Source: CAMCYM01 sp964405405 (GTDB taxonomy: Bacteria > Bacteroidota > Bacteroidia > Flavobacteriales_D > Sanyastnellaceae). Taken from it: a stretch of 64,000 nt of DNA. The stretch covers positions 1 to 64,000 of the forward strand of contig CAYONT010000007.1 in NCBI GenBank assembly GCA_964405405.1, in the 5' to 3' direction. The notes under the pieces were generated by a model that worked only from the letters and a program-made list of their open reading frames with translations, did no database searches and was not told where the DNA came from. Below are positions 16,602-25,685 of the stretch, piece after piece; positions within the stretch are counted from its first letter, which is position 1, and each line of letters starts with the position of its first letter. The translations under genes were made by a program, and so were the position numbers.

Positions 16602-18059
16602 ATGAAACTGCTCATTCTTTTGGTCATCGTGGTGGGCTTCGTGGCCACCCTTCAATTGGCCAAAGTTTACCAGCTCACGTCGTCTCTCCGGGCGAAGCGT
16701 GAGGAGGACATTTCTGAGGCAGACAACCGATTGAACGGGGGTCTCTTTTTGGCTTTCATGCTTGCTTTTTACGCCAGCTTCATCACGCTGATGGTGAAGT
16801 ACGGCGATTACTTGCCTGTCGCGGCCTCGGAACACGGGGTGGATGTGGACCGGCTGATGAACTTCAATTTGGCCATCATCATTTTCGTGTTCTTCTTGGT
16901 CAATACCCTGTTGTTTTGGTTCGCGGCCAAGTATTATCACCGCCCAGACCGCAAGGCCAAGTTCTTTGCACACGACAACCGGTTGGAGTTGATTTGGACC
17001 ATCATTCCTTCCATTGTCCTTGCTGCCATCATTGCTTATGGTTTGAAGACTTGGAATGCCATGACGGGAGAAGCTTCACCTGATGCTTTGCAGGTTGAGG
17101 TCTACTCGAAGCAGTTTGACTGGACGGTCCGTTACCCAGGGTTGGATGGAGAGTTTGGTCTTGCAGATTTCAACTTGATCACGGCCACCAACCCATTGGG
17201 TATCGCCACACCCGAGGGGGTGGTGGAAGCCTTGGCTGCGCTCGACTCCCAGATCGTAGCGTTGGAATCGGTGGTTGCGCACGAGAAGGGACATTTGGTC
17301 AAGGAGCGTGAGGGACTGGAGGAGGAATTGCATGGTGGCCATGGACATGCTGCCCCTGAGGCGGGTCGTAAGGCGCGAATTGAGGCGCGTTTGGCGGAGA
17401 TTGATGCCATGTTGGAGAGCGACCAAGTGGTCATTCTCACCGATGCGCAGTACGAAGCAACTGCTGACAAACTCTATCGCCTCAAGCGTCACCGTCAGCG
17501 CATAGCTGAGTTGGAGCAATTTGACTTGGAGGGAGGTATCCCAGCGTGGGAGGCGGGGAAGGATGACCAAATAGTGAAGGGAGAGTTCCACATCCCGGTA
17601 GGTCGTGAAGTCGAATTCATCTTCCGCTCGCGGGATGTCATCCACTCCGCGTACATGCCGCACTTCCGGGCCCAAATGAACGCAGTACCTGGAGTGCCTA
17701 CGCGGTTCAAGATGACACCGACCATCACCACGGACAGCATGCGGACCATCACGGGGAATGAGGAGTTCAACTACATCCTGCTGTGCAACAAGGTCTGTGG
17801 TTCTGCTCACTTCAACATGCAGATGACCATTGTGGTCGACACCCCGGAGCAATACGAGGCATGGTTGGCATCTCAAGCAGCGTTTGGTGCTGAGCCAGAG
17901 CCTGCTGCCGCTGATTCGACGGAGACGGTACCCGCCGTGGATGTGGCAGCTGTCGAAACCACGGCTGCAGCGCCCAGCACCATGACACCGGTTACCGGGG
18001 CAGGTGCAGGTCGCAACGCCGCCGCCACACCCCGCAATAAGAACCAAGGAAACTTTTGA
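16602..18059 (+). CDS. coxB: Cytochrome c oxidase subunit II with a coiled-coil insertion
   Basis: 485 aa, longer than the roughly 350 aa common in Bacteroidota. It has an N-terminal hydrophobic segment, the two conserved helices (about 85-155), and the CuA site CNKVCGSAHFNMQM near residue 395. HSAYMPHFRAQMN, typical of subunit II, lies upstream. Between DWTVRYPG and DDQIVKGEFHIPVG lies an insert of about 110 residues (about 208-318), rich in Glu, Lys and Ala and predicted by eye to be a coiled coil, with a His-rich stretch ELHGGHGHAAPE. The C-terminus is an Ala/Thr-rich tail. It accepts electrons from cytochrome c and passes them to subunit I. Confidence 0.94.
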   Translation: MKLLILLVIVVGFVATLQLAKVYQLTSSLRAKREEDISEADNRLNGGLFLAFMLAFYASFITLMVKYGDYLPVAASEHGVDVDRLMNFNLAIIIFVFFLVNTLLFWFAAKYYHRPDRKAKFFAHDNRLELIWTIIPSIVLAAIIAYGLKTWNAMTGEASPDALQVEVYSKQFDWTVRYPGLDGEFGLADFNLITATNPLGIATPEGVVEALAALDSQIVALESVVAHEKGHLVKEREGLEEELHGGHGHAAPEAGRKARIEARLAEIDAMLESDQVVILTDAQYEATADKLYRLKRHRQRIAELEQFDLEGGIPAWEAGKDDQIVKGEFHIPVGREVEFIFRSRDVIHSAYMPHFRAQMNAVPGVPTRFKMTPTITTDSMRTITGNEEFNYILLCNKVCGSAHFNMQMTIVVDTPEQYEAWLASQAAFGAEPEPAAADSTETVPAVDVAAVETTAAAPSTMTPVTGAGAGRNAAATPRNKNQGNF

Positions 18060-18061
18060 TC

Positions 18062-19819
18062 ATGGCAGCGCACACGCACCACCACGAGGAGAGCTTTGTA
18101 TCAAAGTATGTCTTCTCGCAGGACCACAAGATGATTTCCAAGCAGTTCCTCGTCACAGCCATCCTGATGGGCATTGTGGCGGTGATGCTCTCGGTCTTCT
18201 TCCGTCTGCAGTTGGGTTGGCCAGGGGAGCAGTTTGCCATTTTGGAGACCTTTTTGGGGAAGTGGGCACCCGATGGGGTTCTGGACCGGAATGCTTATCT
18301 GGCGTTGGTGACCATTCACGGAACCATCATGGTTTTCTTCGTGTTGACGGGTGGTTTGTCTGGTACGTTCTCCAACTTGTTGATCCCATTGCAGATTGGT
18401 GCTCGTGACATGGCTTCTGGATTCCTGAACATGTTGAGCTACTGGTTCTTCTTGGTGTCCAGCATCATCATGATTTTCTCATTGTTTGTGGAAGGAGGTG
18501 CGGCTTCAGGAGGTTGGACGGTTTACCCGCCATTGAGCGCTCTGCCGCAGGCGATGCCCGGATCGGGCATGGGGATGACGCTTTGGTTGATTTCGATGAC
18601 TTTGTTCGTGGTGTCTTCTTTGTTGGGTGGACTGAACTACATCGTGACGGTGATCAACCTCCGCACCAAAGGGATGTCCATGACCCGCCTTCCTTTGACG
18701 ATTTGGGCATTTTTGGTCACGGCCATCCTGGGAGTATTGAGTTTCCCGGTGTTGGTCTCTGCCGTGGTTTTGTTGTTGATGGACCGATCGATGGGAACGG
18801 CCTTCTACTTGTCGGACATCTACATCGCTGGTGAGGCTTTGGACGTAACGGGTGGTAGCCCCATCCTATACCAGCACTTGTTTTGGTTCTTGGGCCACCC
18901 CGAGGTTTACATCGTTTTGTTGCCAGCCCTGGGCATCAGTTCTGAAGTGATTGCGACGAATGCCCGCAAGCCCATCTTCGGTTACAAGGCCATGATCGGT
19001 TCGATTCTGGGAATCGGTTTCTTGAGCTTCATCGTTTGGGGACACCATATGTTTGTGACCGGAATGAACCCATTCTTGGGATCGGTATTCGTTTTCACGA
19101 CCCTGTTGATTGCCATTCCATCGGCAGTAAAGGCGTTCAACTACCTCACCACTTTGTGGCAAGGAAACATCCGATTCACTCCGGCCATGTTGTTCAGCAT
19201 CGGATTGGTGAGCACCTTCGTCACGGGTGGATTGACGGGCATTATCCTGGCAGACTCTGCCTTGGATGTGAATGTACACGACACTTATTTTGTGGTGGCA
19301 CACTTCCACATCGTGATGGGGATGTCCGCGATTTTCGGCATGTTGGCGGGTATTTACCATTGGTTCCCCAAGATGTTTGGGAAGATGATGAACACCAAGC
19401 TGGGCTACGTTCACTTCTGGATTACGCTCATTACGGGTTACGGCGTGTTCTTCCCCATGCACTTTGTGGGCATTGCAGGAGCGCCACGTCGTTACTATGA
19501 CTACTCGGAGTTTGCATTCTTGGACTGGGTAATGGACCTGCAGCCCATCATCTCCACCTTTGCCATCGTCGGCGCCATCGGACAGTTGTTTTTCTTGTTC
19601 AACTTCTTCTACAGCATTTTCCGGGGGCCACGGGCCGTGGAAAATCCATGGGGCTCAAACACTTTGGAATGGACGACGCCCGTGGAGCATGTCCATGGCA
19701 ACTGGCCAGGTGTACTTCCTGAGGTTCATCGTTGGGCATACGATTATTCCAACCCGGAGCACGAAGCAGATTTTGTGCCCCAGACAACGCCCTTGTTGCA
19801 AGGGGAGCACGCACACTGA
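18062..19819 (+). CDS. coxA: Cytochrome c oxidase subunit I
   Basis: 585 aa heme-copper oxidase catalytic subunit with about twelve helices. HHHEESFVSKYVFSQDHKMISKQF is the typical N-terminus; WFLGHPEVYI carries the CuB and cross-linked Tyr ligands, SFIVWGHHMFVTGM the CuB histidine pair, and VNVHDTYFVVAHFHIVMG the heme histidines. HPEVY plus YKAMIGSILGIG is consistent with an A-type oxidase. The ATG at 18062 lies two bases after the coxB stop; an in-frame TTG two codons earlier is less likely. Subunit III is not in this window. Confidence 0.96.
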   Translation: MAAHTHHHEESFVSKYVFSQDHKMISKQFLVTAILMGIVAVMLSVFFRLQLGWPGEQFAILETFLGKWAPDGVLDRNAYLALVTIHGTIMVFFVLTGGLSGTFSNLLIPLQIGARDMASGFLNMLSYWFFLVSSIIMIFSLFVEGGAASGGWTVYPPLSALPQAMPGSGMGMTLWLISMTLFVVSSLLGGLNYIVTVINLRTKGMSMTRLPLTIWAFLVTAILGVLSFPVLVSAVVLLLMDRSMGTAFYLSDIYIAGEALDVTGGSPILYQHLFWFLGHPEVYIVLLPALGISSEVIATNARKPIFGYKAMIGSILGIGFLSFIVWGHHMFVTGMNPFLGSVFVFTTLLIAIPSAVKAFNYLTTLWQGNIRFTPAMLFSIGLVSTFVTGGLTGIILADSALDVNVHDTYFVVAHFHIVMGMSAIFGMLAGIYHWFPKMFGKMMNTKLGYVHFWITLITGYGVFFPMHFVGIAGAPRRYYDYSEFAFLDWVMDLQPIISTFAIVGAIGQLFFLFNFFYSIFRGPRAVENPWGSNTLEWTTPVEHVHGNWPGVLPEVHRWAYDYSNPEHEADFVPQTTPLLQGEHAH

Positions 19820-19821
19820 GG

Positions 19822-20550
19822 ATGGGGCTGGGCCGGTGGATCGGCGTGCTCTGGTTGTTGGGGTGCGGTAGTGGAATCTGGGCGCAGGCCCCAAGGATCA
19901 AGGCGTTCCCGGAGGGAGCGCCTTATCCTTTTGTGGTAGCCGCCCAGCATGACTCATTGCTCGAGGGAGGAGCTCCGTTGTTGCTTTTTTTGCACGGAAG
20001 GAGCTTGTCTGGAACGGATTTGGCCTTGGTGCAGCGTTATGGCGTCATCGACGCCATGAAAAGGGGGAACCAGGTGCCGGCATTGGTGGTGGCCCCGCAG
20101 TTGAGAAAGGGAGAGTCATGGGAGCCGGAGCGGGTGGCAGGGGTGCTGGATTGGGTGGAGGAGCATTACCGGACGGACCCCAACCGGGTGTATGTGGTGG
20201 GCATGAGTCTGGGTGGATACGGGACGATGGATGTGGCAGGGGTGTATCCAGAACGGTTCGCGGCGGCAATTGCCATTTGTGGCGGAGGACAGTTGAAGCA
20301 TGCATGTGGTTTGGCACAAACCAAGTTGTGGATTCAGCATGGCACCCGGGATGTGCATGTGCCGCATTCCGAGTCGCAGAAAATGTACGATGCCATCAAG
20401 GCATGCGACGCGGATGCTTCATGCGAACTGACCTTGTTCCCACAATATGACCACGGGAAGATTGCTCGCGAATTCTACAACCCCGCATTGTATGCTTGGC
20501 TTTGGAAACATGTTCGCGAGTCGGAGGGGATAGAGGAGGAGAAGGAGTAA
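19822..20550 (+). CDS. Secreted alpha/beta hydrolase (esterase/phospholipase-like)
   Basis: 242 aa. It has an N-terminal signal peptide (to about residue 27, GIWAQA). The alpha/beta-hydrolase triad is visible: nucleophile serine in GMSLGG (near residue 134), Asp in HGTRDVHVP (near 178), and His in QYDHGK (near 214); LLLFLHGRSLSG holds the oxyanion region. It resembles the dienelactone hydrolase/phospholipase or PoxO-type family of secreted esterases, substrate unknown. It starts two bases after coxA and is followed by ruvB. In many flavobacteria coxA is followed directly by ruvB, so this gene looks like an insertion into a conserved order. Confidence 0.8.
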   Translation: MGLGRWIGVLWLLGCGSGIWAQAPRIKAFPEGAPYPFVVAAQHDSLLEGGAPLLLFLHGRSLSGTDLALVQRYGVIDAMKRGNQVPALVVAPQLRKGESWEPERVAGVLDWVEEHYRTDPNRVYVVGMSLGGYGTMDVAGVYPERFAAAIAICGGGQLKHACGLAQTKLWIQHGTRDVHVPHSESQKMYDAIKACDADASCELTLFPQYDHGKIAREFYNPALYAWLWKHVRESEGIEEEKE

Positions 20551-20560
20551 ATTGGGTGTC

Positions 20561-21598
20561 ATGAAGGCAACGGACGGGGATTTCGATTTACGGGGGGAGG
20601 CGGAACGGCCGTCGGATGGGGAATGGGACCGGGTACTCAGGCCCGCTCGCTTTGACGACTTCACAGGACAGCGGGCTGTACTGGACAACTTGGAGGTGTT
20701 TGTGCGGGCGGCTCGCCAGCGTGCCGAAGCGCTGGACCACGTGCTGCTGCATGGACCTCCGGGATTGGGCAAAACAACCTTGGCGAACATTGTGGCTTCG
20801 GAGATGGGGGTGGGCATTCGGACCACTTCTGGGCCAGTGTTGGACAAGCCGGGGGATTTGGCTGGCCTGCTGACGAACCTTGAGCACAATGATGTGCTTT
20901 TCATCGATGAGATCCACCGGTTGAGCCCCGTGGTCGAGGAGTACCTGTACAGTGCGATGGAAGATTTTCGCATTGACCTCGTGATTGACACAGGACCCAA
21001 TGCGCGGACGGTTCAAATCGACTTGAACCCTTTCACATTGGTGGGGGCAACCACGCGATCGGGCTTGTTGACTGCACCTTTGCGGGCAAGGTTTGGCATC
21101 AACCTTCGGTTACAATACTATGATGCGAAAACGCTCACGGACATTGTGGTCCGAAGCAGCGGCATCCTCGCCGTACCGATTGAGGAGACGGCGGCCTATG
21201 AGATTGCTTCGCGAAGCCGAGGAACACCGCGGATAGCCAATGCGCTGTTGCGCCGGGTACGCGACTTTGCGCAGGTGAAAGGGGATGGTGTGATCACGCC
21301 AGACATCACATCGTACGCTTTGGATGCGTTGCATGTGGACAAGCGAGGACTGGATGAGATGGACAACCGGATTCTCACGACGTTGATTGACAAGTTCAAA
21401 GGAGGTCCGGTGGGGGTGACGACCATTGCCACGGCAATCGGGGAGAATGCGGGAACGTTGGAGGAGGTTTATGAGCCTTACTTGATCCAGGAGGGATTGT
21501 TGATGCGGACGCCCCGGGGTCGGCAGGCGACCGAGGCGGCTTATCGTCACCTGGGGCGGGCCGTGGCTGGGGGGTCGGGGACCTTGTTCGACATCTGA
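20561..21598 (+). CDS. ruvB: Holliday junction branch migration helicase RuvB
   Basis: 345 aa AAA+ motor that drives branch migration with RuvA. Walker A GPPGLGKTTLA (near residue 65), Walker B VLFIDEIHRL, sensor 1 GATTRSGLL, and C-terminal winged-helix GLDEMDNRILTTLIDKF and GVTTIATAIGENAGTLEEVYEPYLIQEG are all present. I start at the ATG at 20561; a TTG at 20552 adds three residues. The partner ruvA lies 20 kb away at 40884. The stop overlaps the queG start by one base. Confidence 0.96.
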   Translation: MKATDGDFDLRGEAERPSDGEWDRVLRPARFDDFTGQRAVLDNLEVFVRAARQRAEALDHVLLHGPPGLGKTTLANIVASEMGVGIRTTSGPVLDKPGDLAGLLTNLEHNDVLFIDEIHRLSPVVEEYLYSAMEDFRIDLVIDTGPNARTVQIDLNPFTLVGATTRSGLLTAPLRARFGINLRLQYYDAKTLTDIVVRSSGILAVPIEETAAYEIASRSRGTPRIANALLRRVRDFAQVKGDGVITPDITSYALDALHVDKRGLDEMDNRILTTLIDKFKGGPVGVTTIATAIGENAGTLEEVYEPYLIQEGLLMRTPRGRQATEAAYRHLGRAVAGGSGTLFDI

Positions 21599-22584
21599 TG
21601 GGCCGGACCGCCTGGCTTCGGAGTGAGCGCACCGCTTGGCTCAAGGAGCGTGCTTTGGCGCTGGGATTTCAGTCGGTTGGGATTGCCCAAGCACGATTCC
21701 TGGAGGAGGAGGAAGCGGGGTTGGCGAAGTGGTTGGAGCGGGGTTATCATGGGGAGATGGCGTACCTCGAACGCAACTTTGACTTGCGATTGGATCCTCG
21801 GCTGCTGCATCCTGGAACCCGGACGGTGGTTAGTTTGGCCTACAACTACTACACCGATGCCAAGCCGAACGATCCAGACGCTCCACGGATCGCGCGTTAC
21901 GCATATGGGGAGGACTATCACCATGTTTTGAAAGCGCGGCTTCGTGAGTTGATGGAGGAGGCAACGGCAGCGTGGGGCGCGTTGGAGGGTCGTGCTTTCG
22001 TGGATTCGGCGCCGCTTCATGAACGTGCTTGGGCACGGGAAGCAGGCGTAGGGTGGACCGGCAAGAATAGCCTCACATTGTCGAAGCGCCAGGGGAGTTT
22101 TTTCTTCTTGGCGGAGCTGTTGTTGGATGTGGATTTGGAGCCAGACGCTCCGGCAACGGACCACTGCGGGAGTTGCACCCGGTGTTTGGATGCATGTCCC
22201 ACCGGGGCCATCATTCAGCCCAGGGTGGTGGATGGATCCCGTTGCATCAGCTACTTCACCATAGAGTTGAAGGGGGCCATTCCGGAACCTGTGGCACGCC
22301 AGATGGGACCCTGGGCCTTTGGATGCGATGTCTGCCAGGAGGTTTGTCCTTGGAATCGTCACGCCAAGCCGCACCAAGAGCCCCGTTGGAATCCGCATCC
22401 TGATTTGTTGGGGATGACCCGAGGGGACTGGCAAGACATCTCTGAGGAGGTTTTTCGGGAGGTGTTTCGTCGGAGTGCCGTCAAGCGAACGGGGTACAAG
22501 GGATGGCGACGCAACTTGGCAGCGCTGGGCATTGTGCAGGGGCCCACTGATTTGGGTCAGCACGGACAAACCGAAGGTGATTAA
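21598..22584 (+). CDS. queG: Epoxyqueuosine reductase
   Basis: 328 aa. QueG reduces epoxyqueuosine to queuosine in the tRNA wobble position, using cobalamin and two [4Fe-4S] clusters. The cysteine groups CGSCTRCLDACPTGAI (near residue 190) and CDVCQEVCPWN (near 243) are intact, as is the N-terminal region YLERNFDLRLDP with PGTRTVVSLAYNYYTD. The acidic residue in RAFVDSAPLHERAWAREAGVGWTGKNSL belongs to the catalytic motif. It shares a TGATG overlap with ruvB. Confidence 0.94.
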   Translation: MGRTAWLRSERTAWLKERALALGFQSVGIAQARFLEEEEAGLAKWLERGYHGEMAYLERNFDLRLDPRLLHPGTRTVVSLAYNYYTDAKPNDPDAPRIARYAYGEDYHHVLKARLRELMEEATAAWGALEGRAFVDSAPLHERAWAREAGVGWTGKNSLTLSKRQGSFFFLAELLLDVDLEPDAPATDHCGSCTRCLDACPTGAIIQPRVVDGSRCISYFTIELKGAIPEPVARQMGPWAFGCDVCQEVCPWNRHAKPHQEPRWNPHPDLLGMTRGDWQDISEEVFREVFRRSAVKRTGYKGWRRNLAALGIVQGPTDLGQHGQTEGD

Positions 22585-22633
22585 CTTCAACCCACGAAGA
22601 GGAGGGGTGCCCTGAGCGGACCCAAAACGCTCG

Positions 22634-23650
22634 ATGAAAAAGGAATTGCGCAATTTGACGGATCGTAAGGTCCTGATCGAGAAAATGTTGTCCGAGAATC
22701 GACCCCGGACAACCGTGTCGTTCTATCGCTATGCCCACATCGCTCAGCCCGCTTTTTTTCGGGACTACTTGTACGAGCATTGGGTTGGGTTCGAGGTGTT
22801 GGGCAGGACCTATGTGGCCCATGAAGGAATCAACGCTCAGATTTCCGTGCCCTCGGATCGGTTTGATGCCTTTCGAGAGCACCTTTACAGCATTTCTTTT
22901 CTCAATGGGATTCGCTTAAATGTCGCCATCGAGCAAGGGAAGTCCTTCTTCAAGTTGACCATCAAGACGAAACCCAAGATTGTCGCAGATGGGTTGGATG
23001 ATGCCACCTTCGATGTCACGCAATGTGGGGTCCACTTGGATGCTGCCGCATTCAACGAATTGACCCAAGCGCCAGATACCATCCTCATCGACATGCGCAA
23101 CCACTACGAAAGTGAAGTGGGCCATTTTAAGGGGGCGATACTGCCGGATGTGGACACCTTCCGGGAGGAAATCGAGGTGGTGGAGCAGCTGCTTGAGGGC
23201 AAGCAGGACGCGCCCATCGTGATGTACTGCACCGGGGGCATCCGATGTGAAAAGGCTTCGGCTTGGTTGCTGCACCGCGGCTTTAAGAACGTCCACCAGC
23301 TCAATGGGGGCATCATCGAGTACGCCAGGCAGGTTGAAGCGCAGGGTCTGGAAAATCGGTTTGTGGGGAAGAACTTCGTGTTCGATGAACGGCGGGGGGA
23401 GCGCATTTCGCCTGAAATCATCTCCCAATGTCACCAATGTGGCGCCCCATGTGATGACCACACAAACTGCGCCAACGTAGGTTGCAACCTGTTGTTCTTG
23501 CAATGCCCCGCCTGCGCGGAGCAACACCGAGGCACTTGCAGTGCCGCTTGCAACGCCGTCCTCGATCTACCTGAAGAAGAGCAAAAAGCCCTGCGCAAAG
23601 CACGGAGGCGCAACAGTGCCCTGTTTCAAAAAGGGCGCATCAAGGCTTGA
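22634..23650 (+). CDS. trhO: tRNA uridine(34) hydroxylase, rhodanese family (TrhO/YceA)
   Basis: 338 aa. N-terminal acylphosphatase-like domain (FYRYAHIAQPAFFRDYLY...HEGINAQISVP), then a rhodanese domain with the active-site loop CTGGIRCEKAS (Cys near residue 199), then a zinc-type tail CHQCGAPCDDHTNC...CPACAEQHRGTCSAAC. TrhO hydroxylates U34 of certain tRNAs in an O2-dependent way; this is known for the E. coli protein. It is the second tRNA wobble-modification gene in a row after queG. Its 3' end overlaps the convergent DUF3299 gene by 11 nt. Confidence 0.93.
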   Translation: MKKELRNLTDRKVLIEKMLSENRPRTTVSFYRYAHIAQPAFFRDYLYEHWVGFEVLGRTYVAHEGINAQISVPSDRFDAFREHLYSISFLNGIRLNVAIEQGKSFFKLTIKTKPKIVADGLDDATFDVTQCGVHLDAAAFNELTQAPDTILIDMRNHYESEVGHFKGAILPDVDTFREEIEVVEQLLEGKQDAPIVMYCTGGIRCEKASAWLLHRGFKNVHQLNGGIIEYARQVEAQGLENRFVGKNFVFDERRGERISPEIISQCHQCGAPCDDHTNCANVGCNLLFLQCPACAEQHRGTCSAACNAVLDLPEEEQKALRKARRRNSALFQKGRIKA

Positions 23651-24374
23651 ATTCGACCGCGTCTTTCAGAATGTAGTTCATCTGGTAGATGTCGTCCGCA
23701 TTGAGGCGGAAGGTGCCGACAAAGGTGAGACGCTCATCGGTCTGATAGGCCCGCTTGGACTTCCCTTTGAACTGCAAATCCACTACGGACTCGGGGCCTG
23801 CGCCCCCGCAGAAGAAACAGTTCGCATACGGGTAACGGCTCAACACATAGAAATCTTCATCTACATCAACGGGAATGATGTATCCTGTGATGTAAAAAGG
23901 CTTGCCTTCCAGAGCCTTGACCTTGGGTCCAAAGGTGGGTTTCCAGTAGTAAGCCCCCATCTCCTCGATGAAGACGTCTTTGAAAGTGACATCCTCCAGG
24001 GTCTGCCAGGTCAGGGGTTTTGCACCCGATACTTGGAGGTTGGGATCGGTGTCCAGGTCTTCAGCAGTGCGCCGCGCCTCGAGCACCCGCTCGCCATAAA
24101 CATCCTCTTCGCCACCTGAGGGAGCGGCGAAGCCATGCGGGTTGTCGGCACTGGGCGCTCCGGGTGCACCCTGTCCCGAGGGATGGGCCCCTTCAAAGCC
24201 TGCGAGCACAGTTCCTTCCGTCGCGCCTTCTGCTGTTCGCATGAGTGCCTCTTGTGTCCGTTGCCCTGCTTCACTGGGATGACACATAGAACTGAAGTCC
24301 ACCATGCTGGCGCCGATCAGCAACAGCGCCACAGCCAAACCTGAATACCGGAAAATCACCTTGCGGTCAGCCAT
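23640..24374 (-). CDS. DUF3299 membrane-anchored or secreted protein
   Basis: 244 aa. A single hydrophobic N-terminal segment (about residues 9-25) is followed by a low-complexity Gly/Ala/Pro-rich stretch, then a DUF3299 domain (about 115-244): TWQTLEDVTFKDVF, EGKPFYITGYIIPVD, and the cysteine pair in NCFFCGGAGPESVVDLQF. The Cys and acidic residues suggest metal binding, but this is unproven. The start overlaps the permease stop by 8 nt, so it is cotranscribed with an ABC ATPase and permease. A similar ABC plus DUF3299 grouping occurs in the zinc-regulated zrg operon of Vibrio (recalled, not checked), so a metal-related role is a reasonable guess. Confidence 0.82.
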   Translation of the reverse strand: MADRKVIFRYSGLAVALLLIGASMVDFSSMCHPSEAGQRTQEALMRTAEGATEGTVLAGFEGAHPSGQGAPGAPSADNPHGFAAPSGGEEDVYGERVLEARRTAEDLDTDPNLQVSGAKPLTWQTLEDVTFKDVFIEEMGAYYWKPTFGPKVKALEGKPFYITGYIIPVDVDEDFYVLSRYPYANCFFCGGAGPESVVDLQFKGKSKRAYQTDERLTFVGTFRLNADDIYQMNYILKDAVEFKP

Positions 24375-25683
24375 CAGAGAGCGTTCTTGAAATGTCCAAA
24401 CGAATCGCGGAAATGCCCGGGATGGCCGCGGCCAAGAGCCCTACGAAGATAGCACCGCAGGCCAAATACACCTCTCCCCACATCACCCCCATCCCCGCCA
24501 GGTCATAATGAAACGTCTGCTCCACGAATTGCGCCATCACCCAGAGCCCCAATCGGCTCAAAATCAGACCGAAAACAGCCCCCGCTCCACTCAGCAACCC
24601 CCCCTCCCACAACAAGGACCCGTAAATGCCCCCTCGGGAAGCCCCCAGGGTCCGGAGCAAGGCCAACTCATATCGCCGAACCAGCAGGCTGTCGTAGACG
24701 GAGATGAAAATGCTCGCAAAGCTCAAGGCGATGATGAGCCAAGCGATGCCCCGCAACGTTCCCATTCCGATGCCGAAGTTCTGCGTCAGCCGGTTCACTT
24801 CAATGGCGGGAAGGGCCACCTGCATGTTCGTCTCTTTCAACAAATTGGGCAGCGTGAGAACGGCAAGGGGATTCCGCTTTTTCAGCAGGACGGCTGTGAT
24901 TTCCCGGTTGCCGTCTCGGTTCGGGGCTTCGGCCCCGGGCCCGCCGACCGACCCCATGACCACACCGCCAGGGCCGATGCGGGGCAGGGGCTTGCGCACG
25001 GTGTCCGGTGCGGCGGCGGTACCTGGGCCATCGGCAGGGGATCCGGGACCGGTGGAGGCCGTCGGTGAATCCCCGTGCACCGCCCAGATCGACTCCAAGT
25101 TGCACAGAAGCAACTGATCGACAACACATTGCCCCTCTTCGAAAATGCCGACCACCACAAAGGCCAAATCCCCATGCACATCCGTCTCATCTACCAAACC
25201 ATGCGCACTGAAAAAGGTGTCCCCTACACGGAGACCCGATTCCCTCGCCACCCGTGCTCCGATGGTGGCCTCGAAGGGAGCCTCCCACAACCGACCTTCG
25301 GCCAGTTCCATGCCATAATGTGCTGGGTACGATGGCTCCGTGCCCACTATGCGGAAGCGCTGGAAATTGTCTCCGTAGGCGAGTGGAATCGCGGCTTCGA
25401 TATAAGGATGCTCCATGACCTTCCGGGCATCGGCAAGCCGGATGTTGCCTGTGGGCGCATCGATGTGGTAGACATTGGCCAGGATGAGTTGCAGCGGACT
25501 TCCTTTCGCCCCGAGGACCAGGTCGATGTCCCGAATGTTGCGGCGAAACGTCTCGTCCAATTGTCGTTCGGTGAGCATCAACAGGCTGACCAAACCGACC
25601 CCAAAAGCCAGCAAGGCGGTGCTGAGCCCGGTGGAGAGCGGCTTGGCCAGGAGGTTGCGCCAGGCGATGCGAATCCAGCTCAT
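24367..25683 (-). CDS. ABC transporter permease, FtsX/MacB-like
   Basis: 438 aa. Four transmembrane segments in the FtsX layout: one near the N-terminus (SWIRIAWRNLLAKPLSTGLSTALLAF) and three near the C-terminus (LIIALSFASIFISVYDSL, SLLWEGGLLSGAGAVFGL, VYLACGAIFVGLLAAAIPG). A MacB-type periplasmic domain lies between, with a Pro/Gly/Ala-rich stretch (about 208-260) that looks like an unstructured insert. RYELALLRTLGASR is the coupling helix contact with the ATPase. The ATG at 25683 lies 2 nt from the ATPase stop; a TTG two codons upstream is less likely. Such systems are usually lipoprotein movers or mechanotransmission exporters. Confidence 0.88.
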   Translation of the reverse strand: MSWIRIAWRNLLAKPLSTGLSTALLAFGVGLVSLLMLTERQLDETFRRNIRDIDLVLGAKGSPLQLILANVYHIDAPTGNIRLADARKVMEHPYIEAAIPLAYGDNFQRFRIVGTEPSYPAHYGMELAEGRLWEAPFEATIGARVARESGLRVGDTFFSAHGLVDETDVHGDLAFVVVGIFEEGQCVVDQLLLCNLESIWAVHGDSPTASTGPGSPADGPGTAAAPDTVRKPLPRIGPGGVVMGSVGGPGAEAPNRDGNREITAVLLKKRNPLAVLTLPNLLKETNMQVALPAIEVNRLTQNFGIGMGTLRGIAWLIIALSFASIFISVYDSLLVRRYELALLRTLGASRGGIYGSLLWEGGLLSGAGAVFGLILSRLGLWVMAQFVEQTFHYDLAGMGVMWGEVYLACGAIFVGLLAAAIPGISAIRLDISRTLSDG

Positions 25684-25685
25684 GG

